From Planococcus sp. ISL-109 (GTDB lineage Bacteria > Bacillota > Bacilli > Bacillales_A > Planococcaceae): DNA of 64,000 nucleotides. The notes under the pieces were generated by a model. That model searched no databases and had not been told where the DNA came from. It saw nothing but the letters and a program-made list of their open reading frames with translations. This document shows positions 55,139 through 63,057 of the stretch, one piece after another. The stretch covers positions 1 to 64,000 of the forward strand of contig NZ_JAGGPW010000029.1 in the NCBI RefSeq assembly GCF_018613655.1, given 5' to 3'. A program made the translations under genes and the position numbers. The stretch's first letter is position 1. Each line of letters starts with the position of its first letter.

Positions 55139-55618
55139 TCAGGCCTCGTATTGTCCACTAAAACGGGCAACGAGCTCATCAATTTGCTGTTCCTTTTTTT
55201 TATTGGACCAATTAATGACACCCGATGAACTTACCTTGACGCCTTTTTCTGCGAGCAGTTTCTTCATTTTGGACAAAGCAAAACTGCCTCCCATCCACTT
55301 GTACCGGAATTGCTGGGTTACAAAGCACGATACATGCTTCCTCTCAATTTCAGGTAATTGCTTTAGATACTTGGAAAATCCGGGACATAAATTAAAAGCC
55401 TGTACCCAAGCTCCAAAAATCAAAGCATCGTATCCAGTCACTTCCGGCATACTATCCAGTTCAATGTCTTTAGGATTTTGAGTTGCACTTGGGTCCCCAA
55501 TATTTTGCATCCTGGTTAGCGTAACTTCATGGCCATCGGTCCGTAATTTTTCAAGCAGTTTTTCACCGACAAGTAATGTGTTTCCAGTCTGAGAATGCAC
55601 TATAATTCCAATCTTCAT
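55139..55618 (-). CDS. flavodoxin family protein (second)
   Basis: A 159-residue flavodoxin. The FMN phosphate loop is HSQTGNTLLVGEKL (8-21); the mid-region YDALIFGAWVQAFNLCPGF carries the flavin-ring loop, and KHVSCFVTQQF follows. GGGAGGAATAACGGT precedes ATG 55618. It lies upstream of the degraded cyclase-like gene and probably shared its transcript. Quinone reduction or electron transfer are possible roles. Confidence 0.8.
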   Translation of the reverse strand: MKIGIIVHSQTGNTLLVGEKLLEKLRTDGHEVTLTRMQNIGDPSATQNPKDIELDSMPEVTGYDALIFGAWVQAFNLCPGFSKYLKQLPEIERKHVSCFVTQQFRYKWMGGSFALSKMKKLLAEKGVKVSSSGVINWSNKKKEQQIDELVARFSGQYEA

Positions 55619-55765
55619 ACCGTTATTCCTCCCTTTCATTAGGATGATTCGATATCAAACTTCATTCTTAGTAAAGTGGTTCTTGATTATTTCAATACCC
55701 CATGACAATTCCCTTCATTCAAAAGTCTTTAGTTTTCGGACAATTTCATTGATTGCTTTATACAG

Positions 55766-55805
55766 AAAAAAACCCCGATAAAGTTCTATGAACAAATATC
55801 GAGGG
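55766..55805 (-). terminator. terminator after the rlmCD paralogue
   Basis: Minus strand: CCC(T)CGATA ... TATCGGGG followed by seven T, about 70 nt beyond the stop of the methyltransferase gene. The rest of 55640-55875 shows nothing else. Confidence 0.6.
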
Positions 55806-55875
55806 CGAAAATATAATGGGGTTAATTACCATATTTAAAAATATCCACATTTCGGAATCATTTTTTTACGGGCTG

Positions 55876-57237
55876 TTAGTTTCTTGTCAGCCACGCGACA
55901 CATTCCACATGCGTCGTCTGCGGGAACATATCGACTGGCTGGACTTCCTGCGTCCGATAGCCGCCGTCTTCAAGAATGCGTAAATCGCGTGCGAGCGTCG
56001 CCGGGTTGCACGAGACGTAGACAATGCGTTCAGGTCTTTGTTCGAGCATCGTCTGAAGCAATGCTTCATCACAGCCTTTACGCGGCGGATCGACAACGAG
56101 CACGTCCGCTACTTTGCCTTCCTTGTACCAGCGCGGAATGACTTGTTCGGCGGGCCCTGCTTCGAACAATGTATTGGTGAAGCCGTTCAGAGTGGCATTG
56201 CGTTGCGCGTCTTCGATCGCCTGCGGGACGATTTCCACGCCCATGACAAATTTCGCGCGCTGCGCCAAAAACAACGAGATTGTGCCGATGCCGCAATACG
56301 CATCGATCACGGTTTCACTGCCAGTCAGCCCTGCATAGTCGAGCGCCTGTCCGTACAGCACTTCCGTCTGTTCCGGGTTGACCTGGTAGAATGAACGCGC
56401 GGAAATTTCAAAGCGCACATCGCCGATCTGGTCTTCGATGATGTCTTTCCCCCATAAGTTGACGGTCTCGTCCCCGAAAATCACATTCGTTTTTTCCGGA
56501 TTGACGTTCTGCATGATTGACGTTACTTCCGGCAGCGCTGTGCGGATCAACTCCACTGCACGCTCCGCTTGTGGGAATTTCTTTTTCTTCGTCACGAGGA
56601 CGACCATCAATTCACCGGTCACGCGGGCTTTACGGACAACGACGTGGCGCAGCATGCCGCGGTGCGTCTTCTCTTCGTAAGGCTCGATGCCCATATCCTG
56701 CAGATTGCGCTTGAGTGATGCCATGAGCAGATCCGCTTCCGGCGTTTGGATCAGGCAAATATCGGTATCCGCAATCCGGTGAGAACGCGGTTGATAGAAA
56801 CCGGCGACGACCCGCCCGTCTTCCTGGCCGAACGGAATCTGTGATTTATTCCGGTAGCGCCACGGATTGTCCATGCCTTTGACCGGATGGACCGGCACGT
56901 CCGGCAATTTCCCGAGACGTGCCATCGCATCGCGTACAACTTTCTCTTTGTATTTCAACTGGCCTTCGTAGGATAAATGCTGCAACTGGCAGCCGCCGCA
57001 AATTTCAAACACTGGGCACGGTGCATCGATGCGGTCTGCGGATTTTTCTTCAATCGATATGAGTTTTGCAAACCCATATGATTTCAGGGTTTTCAAAACA
57101 TGCACCGTCACGGTTTCACCAGGCAATGCTTCTTTGATAAACAACGGATAGCCGTCCACTTTGGCGACGCCTGCACCGTCATGGGTCAAGTCTTCGACGT
57201 ATACGGACAAGCGTTCATTTTTCGTTACTGGCTTCAT
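55876..57237 (-). CDS. rlmCD: 23S rRNA (uracil-5-)-methyltransferase RlmCD-type (paralogue 2)
   Basis: A 453-residue TrmA/RumA-family enzyme: TRAM domain (about 5-62), iron-sulfur cysteines C74, C80, C83 and one near 160, Rossmann motif [16 protein letters not shown] around 310-325, and nucleophile in [13 protein letters not shown] near 408. ATG 57237 has GGAG 8 nt upstream. In B. subtilis yefA (rlmCD) lies downstream of dgkB (yerQ); here dagK and gatB lie on the same strand further up, with cydAB inserted, so this copy is the syntenic RlmCD. Confidence 0.92.
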   Translation of the reverse strand: MKPVTKNERLSVYVEDLTHDGAGVAKVDGYPLFIKEALPGETVTVHVLKTLKSYGFAKLISIEEKSADRIDAPCPVFEICGGCQLQHLSYEGQLKYKEKVVRDAMARLGKLPDVPVHPVKGMDNPWRYRNKSQIPFGQEDGRVVAGFYQPRSHRIADTDICLIQTPEADLLMASLKRNLQDMGIEPYEEKTHRGMLRHVVVRKARVTGELMVVLVTKKKKFPQAERAVELIRTALPEVTSIMQNVNPEKTNVIFGDETVNLWGKDIIEDQIGDVRFEISARSFYQVNPEQTEVLYGQALDYAGLTGSETVIDAYCGIGTISLFLAQRAKFVMGVEIVPQAIEDAQRNATLNGFTNTLFEAGPAEQVIPRWYKEGKVADVLVVDPPRKGCDEALLQTMLEQRPERIVYVSCNPATLARDLRILEDGGYRTQEVQPVDMFPQTTHVECVAWLTRN

Positions 57238-57300
57238 TACGTTCACTCCATTTCACATTGACTTATTGTATCATATCCGCCAGGCTGCGGCATTCCGGGC

Positions 57301-57341
57301 ATAAAAAAACTGCGGCGGGAAGTCCCCGCCACAGCTTTATC
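57301..57341 (-). terminator. terminator of the cydABS operon
   Basis: Minus strand: GCTGTGGCGGGG / CCCGCCGCAG stem (one bulge) then seven T. Confidence 0.8.
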
Positions 57342-57344
57342 CCG

Positions 57345-57463
57345 CTTTAACAATCCGTAAGACTCACACCTCTTGAAGTAGGAGATCAACGGGCCGTAAA
57401 AATCCGATTGGATCAACTAACAATCAGTGGGAGATGACGAAAACCCCACTGATTGAAGTTTCT
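57345..57463 (+). mobile_element. IS200/IS605 right-end-like (omega-RNA-like) remnant
   Basis: Plus strand contains AGGAGATCAACGGGCCGTAA, then AACAATCAGTGGGAGATGAC and CCCCACTGATTGAAGTTTC. The AATCAGTGGG/CCCACTGATT hairpin (57421-57456) plus TTGAAGTTTC tail resembles, from memory, the right ends of TnpB-encoding IS200/IS605 elements in Bacillales. No tnpA or tnpB frame is present, so this would be a solo end. It lies between the cydS stop and the operon terminator. Confidence 0.4.
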
Positions 57464-57465
57464 CT

Positions 57466-57576
57466 TTATTTCTTTTCTTTCGTTACCGGACCATCTTTCA
57501 GCGATACCCAAAAACCGACGGCAATCGCCAGAATGATCACCAGAAACGGGGCATAGAAAATGAAAAAATCACTCAT
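57466..57576 (-). CDS. cydS: cytochrome bd oxidase small subunit CydS-like
   Basis: A 36-residue single-span protein starting MSDFFIFYAPFLVIILAIAV, then WVSLKDG and a charged tail. The pattern (FYAP, hydrophobic span, FWVxLKD) matches CydS, the small third subunit described in the Geobacillus bd oxidase structure. AGGAGG precedes the ATG and the gene starts 16 nt after cydB ends. Confidence 0.82.
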   Translation of the reverse strand: MSDFFIFYAPFLVIILAIAVGFWVSLKDGPVTKEKK

Positions 57577-57592
57577 GCTTGTGGGGCCTCCT

Positions 57593-58621
57593 TTAGGCGT
57601 GGTAATCCGATTTCCCTTTGACATAATCCTTGTCGAACAGGAACAGGCGGAACAACAGATACAAGGACGGCAAAAGCAGTCCAAGCCCTGCGATAAAGGC
57701 GATGATCAACGCAATCGCCATCGATTCGTTCGTGAAGCTATCGTAAATCGTCAAATGCGGATACAGCAAATACGGATAATGCGACGCGCCGTAAGCGAAA
57801 AACGCGGTAAAGAACTGGCCGACCAGCAAAATGAACGCCATGCCGTAATTGCGCCGCTTCCAGACCAAGTAGACGGTGCCAAGGAACAACAGGAACGACA
57901 GCGCGAACATCCACCACAGATCGAGCAAGTTCGCGTAATGTTCCGGATTGTGTCCGCGCAGTTCGAAGATGATCCCGGTCGCAGTCACGATCGTCGGGCC
58001 TGCCCAGATGAGCGCGTATTTGCGAAGCAGTGTTGTCGCCTTGGCATCGCCCGCCTTCGCTGCGTACCATGTGAGGAACACCGCGGAAATGTAGAGCACT
58101 GCGGCGATGCTCAGGACGACGATGCTCCACATCAAGGGGCTCATGAAGAGCGCCCAATAATCGAGCGACGGCTGGCCGCCTTCGAGACGGATAAAGCCGC
58201 CTTCTGAAATGGCCAGCACCGGCGACAGCGCCGCCGGAAGCAAGAGCCCCGACAAGCCATACATGTAGATATAGCCCCGGTGATTGATCTTCGCTCCGTA
58301 GGTCGCAAACGCGTAATAGGAGCCGCGTATCGCGAGCAAGATCAATGCGATGCTCGCCGGCACGAGCAAGGTCGTCCCGTAGTAGAAGGCGGTCTGCGGG
58401 AAAAACCCGATGATGCCGACAAAGAAGAAGACGAAAAAGACGTTCGTCACTTCCCACACCGGCGACAAGTAGCGCTGGACAACGCCGGTCAACACGTGCT
58501 GTTTGTCCGAAAACGCGCTGTAGGCGTTGAAGAATCCGGCGCCGAAATCAATCGATGCCACAATGACGTACAGGAACAAGAACAGCCAGAGAACGGAAAT
58601 CCCGATTATTTCTAAAGTCAT
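57593..58621 (-). CDS. cydB: cytochrome bd-type quinol oxidase subunit II (CydB/YthB-like)
   Basis: A 342-residue subunit with about nine membrane segments; N-terminal VIVASIDFGAGFF and central RGSYYAFATYGAK loops are typical of CydB. It stabilises the haem subunit in the membrane. The ATG overlaps the cydA stop by 4 nt. The operon is cydA-cydB-cydS, without cydCD. Confidence 0.9.
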   Translation of the reverse strand: MTLEIIGISVLWLFLFLYVIVASIDFGAGFFNAYSAFSDKQHVLTGVVQRYLSPVWEVTNVFFVFFFVGIIGFFPQTAFYYGTTLLVPASIALILLAIRGSYYAFATYGAKINHRGYIYMYGLSGLLLPAALSPVLAISEGGFIRLEGGQPSLDYWALFMSPLMWSIVVLSIAAVLYISAVFLTWYAAKAGDAKATTLLRKYALIWAGPTIVTATGIIFELRGHNPEHYANLLDLWWMFALSFLLFLGTVYLVWKRRNYGMAFILLVGQFFTAFFAYGASHYPYLLYPHLTIYDSFTNESMAIALIIAFIAGLGLLLPSLYLLFRLFLFDKDYVKGKSDYHA

Positions 58622-59964
58622 TGTTCCTCACCGCCTTTGTTCGATTCACGCTGCGCCAATTCATCTTCGACCGGGTTGCGTTTGTACATGCGGGACAACA
58701 CGACGACCGTCCCGATGCCGAGAATGAGGTAGAGGCCAGCGAACAGCACGATCATCAAGTCGACGTTGCCGCTTGTCGTCGCGCCTTCACTGGTCTTCAT
58801 GTAGCCGCGCAAAATCCACGGCTGACGTCCGACTTCCGTGAACCACCAGCCGGCTTGAATCGCCAGCATCGCGAGTGGACCGGTCATGACCGTCAGCCAG
58901 CGGAACCAGGTCTTGGTGATGATGGACCAGCCGCGCCACGCGCCGACGACATAGACGAAGGAGAAGAACGCCAGCCACATGCCGAGTGTGACCATCGTGT
59001 CGAACAGGTAATGGATCCACAGCGGCGGAATTTCATCTTCCGGGAATTCGTTCAAGCCGATCACTTCCGCGTTCGGCACCCCGTGCGCCAAAATACTCAA
59101 GGCATACGGAATGCGGATGGCGTATTTCGCTTCTTCCCCGTCCAATACACCGAACAGGATAAGATCCGCTTCCGCTTCGGTTTCAAAATGCCACTCGGCA
59201 GCCGCCAATTTCTCCGGCTGGTATTCCGCCAAGTATTTGCCGGAAAAATCGCCGATGATCGCGGTGGCGATCGAAAAGACCAACCCAAGCTTCATCGTCA
59301 GGAACAAAGCTTTTTTATGGTAAATATGATTTGATCCGCGCATCAGGCGATATGCGGCGATCGAGGCGAGCACAAACGCACTCGTCATGAACGCCGTCGC
59401 CAGGACGTGCGCCACTTTCGTCGGCACCGCCGGGCTGAACATCGCAAGCAATGGGCTGATGTTGACCAGCTCGCCGTTCAACACCTCAAACCCTTGCGGT
59501 GCGTTCATGAACGAGTTGACGATCGTAATAAACACCGAGGAAGCGGCCGCACCGACCGCGACTGGAATCAGCAACAGGAAATGCTTGCGCTGGTCTTCAA
59601 ACCGGTCCCACGTATACAAATAAATGCCGAGGAAAATCGCTTCAAAGAAAAATGCGAAGACTTCCATGAATAACGGAAGCGCGATGACGTTCCCCGCCAT
59701 CTGCATGAAGTTCGGCCATAATAAGGACAGCTGAAGGCCGATCGCCGTACCGGTCACAACGCCGACTGCGACCGTGATGACAAACCCTCTCGCCCAGCGG
59801 CGTGCCAGGAGGATGTAATGTTCGTCCTTTTTCCGGATCCCGACCCACTGGGCAATCATGATCATGAGCGGGACCCCCACACCGACCGTCGCGTAGATGA
59901 TATGGAAAGATAAGGTCATTAAGGTCAATATACGGCTCTGTAAGGCCGTGTCTTCAAATCCCAA
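58618..59964 (-). CDS. cydA: cytochrome bd-type quinol oxidase subunit I (CydA/YthA-like)
   Basis: A 448-residue haem-bearing subunit that oxidises quinol and reduces O2. The N-terminus (GFEDTALQSRILTLMTLSFH) carries the haem-ligand His and resembles the Geobacillus/YthA branch rather than E. coli CydA; the quinol loop is short. EVFAFFFEAIFLGIYLYTWDRF holds the conserved Glu residues near haem d. A TTG start at 59964 with AAAGGGG 8 nt upstream is preferred to ATG 59991, which lacks a site. A bd oxidase serves respiration at low O2 or under stress. Confidence 0.9.
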   Translation of the reverse strand: MGFEDTALQSRILTLMTLSFHIIYATVGVGVPLMIMIAQWVGIRKKDEHYILLARRWARGFVITVAVGVVTGTAIGLQLSLLWPNFMQMAGNVIALPLFMEVFAFFFEAIFLGIYLYTWDRFEDQRKHFLLLIPVAVGAAASSVFITIVNSFMNAPQGFEVLNGELVNISPLLAMFSPAVPTKVAHVLATAFMTSAFVLASIAAYRLMRGSNHIYHKKALFLTMKLGLVFSIATAIIGDFSGKYLAEYQPEKLAAAEWHFETEAEADLILFGVLDGEEAKYAIRIPYALSILAHGVPNAEVIGLNEFPEDEIPPLWIHYLFDTMVTLGMWLAFFSFVYVVGAWRGWSIITKTWFRWLTVMTGPLAMLAIQAGWWFTEVGRQPWILRGYMKTSEGATTSGNVDLMIVLFAGLYLILGIGTVVVLSRMYKRNPVEDELAQRESNKGGEEQ

Positions 59965-60159
59965 AATTCTCGTCCCCTTTACATGGGCCATGGCCCGTTA
60001 TATATTTTATTGTACCTTAAAGGACGCGCTGGAAACTTCCCAAAGGCATTAGATTCCCGCCTATGTTTGAATAAGATGTGACAAACCCCAGTAGATGGGT
60101 ATTGAAATTTTGCTGAATTTTTAGTATTCTATAATGAACAAAAGAAAAGGATGATTTAT

Positions 60160-60594
60160 ATGGAGAAAAAGAGAAAGGTGTTTGCCTATATTACACAAGG
60201 CGATGAAAACAACCGCCAATTGCTTGTATTCGAGTACAAAGGAGAACCAGAAGTCGGATTACAGGTGCCCGGCGGCACAATCGGTGAAGATGAGTTATTG
60301 ATTGATGCGCTTTACCGTGAGGTGAAAGAAGAAACCGGCTTGCAGCGTGATGTATTGGAGTTTGTCGGCAAGATCCATAAGTACAATTACTACCCGCCGA
60401 ACAAAGACAAAGCATATGAGCGCAACATCTTCCACTTCGAATACACAGGCGAAAATATTGAAGCGTTCGAGCACACGATCAAAAGCGAAGGCCGCGACAA
60501 CGGGCTGGTCGTGCAGTACCGCTGGGAGCCGATCGAAAACTTGCCGAAGCTTGCTGCTGAACAAGATGAAGCGATCGAGCTCTTGGAGTATTAA
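60160..60594 (+). CDS. Nudix hydrolase
   Basis: A 144-residue Nudix protein. The Nudix box begins at GG (38-39) and includes the REVKEETG core (53-60), all catalytic glutamates present. Substrate (nucleotide derivative or other X-linked diphosphate) unknown. ATG 60160 is 9 nt from AAAGG; the ATG three codons earlier overlaps that site. A -35 TTGAAA / -10 TATTCT pair (17 nt) lies just upstream. Confidence 0.85.
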   Translation: MEKKRKVFAYITQGDENNRQLLVFEYKGEPEVGLQVPGGTIGEDELLIDALYREVKEETGLQRDVLEFVGKIHKYNYYPPNKDKAYERNIFHFEYTGENIEAFEHTIKSEGRDNGLVVQYRWEPIENLPKLAAEQDEAIELLEY

Positions 60595-60618
60595 CCCCTT
60601 CTTTGCTGAAGCAACTAT

Positions 60619-60666
60619 AAAAAGCTATCCGCCATCCAGAATTTGCTGGATGATGGATAGCTTTTG
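60619..60666. terminator. bidirectional terminator Nudix/dagK
   Basis: Stem AAAAGCTATCC..CATCCAG / CTGGATG..GGATAGCTTTT, with a T tract on the plus strand; it abuts the dagK stop. Confidence 0.85.
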
Positions 60667-61581
60667 TCATTTCCGGTCGACTTCCCGTATATAGTCGAGC
60701 GGCACAAACATTTCGATATGGCGCTCTAAGTTTACGAACGTGGCTGGCAAAATGCCGCCGAACTCCCCGTCCAGATTAAGCAAAACACGCTCATTGGATG
60801 TGACCGATATTTTGCTCGCTTTGACATACAAAACGTGCGGGTCCGATAAATGCTCGCCTCTGAGCGCTAGTGATGCGACGCGGATAAACTCCGCCATATT
60901 CAATTCTTTCAAAATGAGCAAGGTGAATTTGCCGTCGTTGATGCTGGCGTCCGGCGCCAGTTTTTCAAATCCGCCGACGGAATTCGTCAAGCCGATCAAA
61001 AACATCATCACTTTATCTTCAAACACTTCGCCGTCATATTCAATCCGGACACGGGACGAGCGGATCGATGGCAGCATTTCAATGCCTTTCAAGTAATACG
61101 CCAATTGCCCAAGCACCGTCTTCAGTTTGCTCGGCACTTCGTATGTCAATTCCGTTAAGCGCCCGCCGCCCGCGATATTGACAAAATATCGTTCGTCATT
61201 CATTACACCGATATCGACCGGAATTGAATCGCCTTGGGTAATAATATCAACTGCCCGGTTAATATCCCGTGGGATGTGGACCGCCCGTGCAAAATCATTG
61301 GTCGTCCCCATTGGAATCAGGCCTACTTTCGGCCTCTCCGGATATTTAGCGATGCCCGATACCACTTCATTGAGTGTCCCATCACCGCCGACCGCAACGA
61401 CCAAATCGAATTTGCGCTCTACTGCGTATTCCGCTGCCTTGATTGCGTCTCCTTCAGATGTCGTCGCATGGCAAGAAGTTTCATATCCTGCAATCTCCAT
61501 CTTTTCCAACACTTCCGGGAGGTGGCGGCGGAACAATTCCCTGCCAGCTGTCGGATTGTAAATAATGCGTGCTCGTTTCAT
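60667..61581 (-). CDS. dagK: diacylglycerol kinase DagK (DgkB)
   Basis: A 304-residue soluble lipid kinase that returns diacylglycerol from lipoteichoic acid synthesis to phosphatidic acid. The nucleotide-binding GGDGT is at 65-69 (DLVVAVGGDGTLNEVV), MGTTNDFARA near 92-101, and the DINDGKF-type SINDGKFTLLIL near 218-229. Orthologue of B. subtilis YerQ, which likewise lies after gatB. A stable 11-bp hairpin lies just upstream. Confidence 0.93.
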   Translation of the reverse strand: MKRARIIYNPTAGRELFRRHLPEVLEKMEIAGYETSCHATTSEGDAIKAAEYAVERKFDLVVAVGGDGTLNEVVSGIAKYPERPKVGLIPMGTTNDFARAVHIPRDINRAVDIITQGDSIPVDIGVMNDERYFVNIAGGGRLTELTYEVPSKLKTVLGQLAYYLKGIEMLPSIRSSRVRIEYDGEVFEDKVMMFLIGLTNSVGGFEKLAPDASINDGKFTLLILKELNMAEFIRVASLALRGEHLSDPHVLYVKASKISVTSNERVLLNLDGEFGGILPATFVNLERHIEMFVPLDYIREVDRK

Positions 61582-61627
61582 CGGATTCAGCCTTTCTGGA
61601 CCATTCTATAAAACAGGACATGCAAGC

Positions 61628-61663
61628 GCTGCAGAAAGTTCCCGAATCAGGGCTTTCTGCAGC
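61628..61663. repeat. stable inverted repeat upstream of dagK
   Basis: Perfect 11-bp arms GCTGCAGAAAG (61628-61638) and CTTTCTGCAGC (61653-61663), with CCC/GGG pairing inside. There is no T tract on either strand, so it is not a simple intrinsic terminator. Confidence 0.6.
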
Positions 61664-61684
61664 CGGCAAGCCCATTCATTACAT

Positions 61685-62245
61685 TTATGCCAAACTTTCC
61701 TGCAAGCTTTTGCTCAAATCCTCATACGTATCCTGCCATAACTCCGGGTCGGATGTGAAGCGATCGGAAATTTCCCCGATTACGGTTTTCCAGTGCAGTT
61801 TGTAATGCGGATCCGTTTCTTCCGGAAGCTTCGCTTTTTTCTCTTCAACCATTTTCTGGACTTTCGGCGAACGCGGCCCCCATGCTCCCACAACATCCCC
61901 TTCTTGTGAAAGGAAAACATATTTCGGAATCGACTTTCCGCTATTTGTAAAATGCCGCTCCATCAGTTCCGGGTTATCGTCCCGGTAAACACAACGCACC
62001 TCGACATCAGCCGCTTCGGCCAATTTCCGGAGAATCGGATTGACCATCATCGCATCACCGGACCAATCTTCGGTAATCGCCAAAATTTTCGGTTGCTTTT
62101 GCTTTAGCAAGCCCAGCAACTCCGGATCTTCAGGCAAATCGAACTTCTCATATATTGCATATGTTTTTTCTTGGTTGGATTCCATTTGCACCATGTATTT
62201 TTCAAGTGAAATGGCATGTTCAAAATATTCCAGTTCAGTCATCAT
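61685..62245 (-). CDS. thioredoxin-fold protein lacking the active-site cysteines
   Basis: A 186-residue protein of the Thioredoxin_9-like group: LAITEDWSGDAMMVNP at 55-70, then VRCVYRDDNPELM and SIPKYVFLS (cis-Pro loop). Where family members I know have W-C-x-D the sequence reads WSGDA (61-65); the only cysteine is C85. The redox function is therefore unlikely; a chaperone-like or binding role is possible. AAGGAGATG lies before the double ATG start. Confidence 0.8.
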   Translation of the reverse strand: MMTELEYFEHAISLEKYMVQMESNQEKTYAIYEKFDLPEDPELLGLLKQKQPKILAITEDWSGDAMMVNPILRKLAEAADVEVRCVYRDDNPELMERHFTNSGKSIPKYVFLSQEGDVVGAWGPRSPKVQKMVEEKKAKLPEETDPHYKLHWKTVIGEISDRFTSDPELWQDTYEDLSKSLQESLA

Positions 62246-62556
62246 GCTATCACATCTCCTTACAAAACAGTTTACCTGTTCTTTTCCCTTTGCGGCAAAC
62301 TTTTAAGCAAAAAGACATGGAAATGTTCCTGTTTTTAAGTTATATGGTGATGAAACAGTTTCTTCTGACAGCTTTTTCTTCACTATGCTAATCATGCGGG
62401 CTCTGGGTTTTCAGGGTGGTTAAAGTGAAAACAAATCTGCTGCTTTACACTGTTGCCTTTGGTTGGAATCACATGGCTGGAGCTTTTCAGCATAGCTTCA
62501 GGTATTTAGGGCTGGTGTGTAAATGCTGAGCATTTTTAATTTTTTCACGCGCTAAA

Positions 62557-62690
62557 AAATGCATCTGGGCTTTGGCTTTGGGAGTGCCTCTCGCAATGAG
62601 CCAAGAAAACCGCTTATCTCATTGCTTCGGCTAGCCCTGGACGCTCGGCTGCTTGGTGATTTCACTAAGCAGTGGTATGCGCAGATGGTT
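62557..62690 (+). repeat. structured intergenic sequence, possible Bacillales repeat copy
   Basis: Contains GCAATGAG...CTCATTGC pairing (62599-62629 area) and a hairpin CTGCTTGGTGA / TCACTAAGCAG (62649-62672, one mismatch). An open frame through it (62559-62780) has no ribosome site and odd composition, so it is not called as a gene. Region 62250-62556 shows nothing supportable. Confidence 0.4.
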
Positions 62691-62866
62691 CTAATTTGGT
62701 TCATGTTTCCGGTTAGTTGGAATCCCTTTGCTGGATTTTTGACTGCTAACCTTACTGAATCATCTATTGAAAGTGTATAGAAAAAACAGTGTGATCATAT
62801 TTAACATAATTCTATTTTGAAAAAGCTGGTGAAGACAACTTACAAAAATATAAAACTAGAGATGAA

Positions 62867-62990
62867 GCGGAAAGGGGCCGACGCCTGAAGGATCGCGTGG
62901 GACTGGCGAGACCTATATGGCACAGCCATAAGGGCTCGACGCCCGCCCCTCGGCAAGCGAACACTTGAAGCGTAACCTCAAACTGATAAC
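62867..62990 (+). repeat. Bacillales-type intergenic repeat copy
   Basis: GCGGAAAGGGGCCGACGCCT, then GCGTGGGACTGGCGAGACC, GGCTCGACGCCCGCCCCTCGG and CAAGCGAACACTTGAAGCG. This order (GACGCCT, GCGAGACC, GGCTCGACGCCCG, GCAAGCGAA, GAAGCG) matches from memory a very common intergenic element in Bacillus and relatives. GTCGGGC-type arms suggest a folded RNA or DNA. No coding potential. Confidence 0.55.
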
Positions 62991-63019
62991 AATTTTAAGA
63001 ACATCCAGCCTTTAATACG

Positions 63020-63056
63020 CAAAAAAAAGGATAGCTGAATCAGCCATCCTTTCGTT
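63020..63056 (-). terminator. terminator after gatB
   Basis: Minus strand: AAAGGATGGCTGA / TCAGCTATCCTTT followed by a T tract. Confidence 0.88.
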
Positions 63057-63057
63057 T

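Noticed and set aside
57560-58207. 215-codon plus-strand open frame over cydB
   Set aside because: Antisense shadow of cydB with no ribosome site.
57738-58457. 239-codon minus-strand frame inside cydB
   Set aside because: Alternative frame of cydB on the same strand; Arg/His-rich, no motif.
58621-59334. 237-codon plus-strand open frame over cydA
   Set aside because: Antisense to cydA; His/Arg/Gln-rich translation typical of a shadow.
60065-60095. Possible Rex-type site upstream of cydA
   Set aside because: TTTGTCACA and TTCAAA halves do not fit TTGTGAAN4TTCACAA in spacing or sequence.
62559-62780. 73-codon open frame in the gatB-upstream gap
   Set aside because: No ribosome site, covers a structured repeat-like block, no recognisable family.
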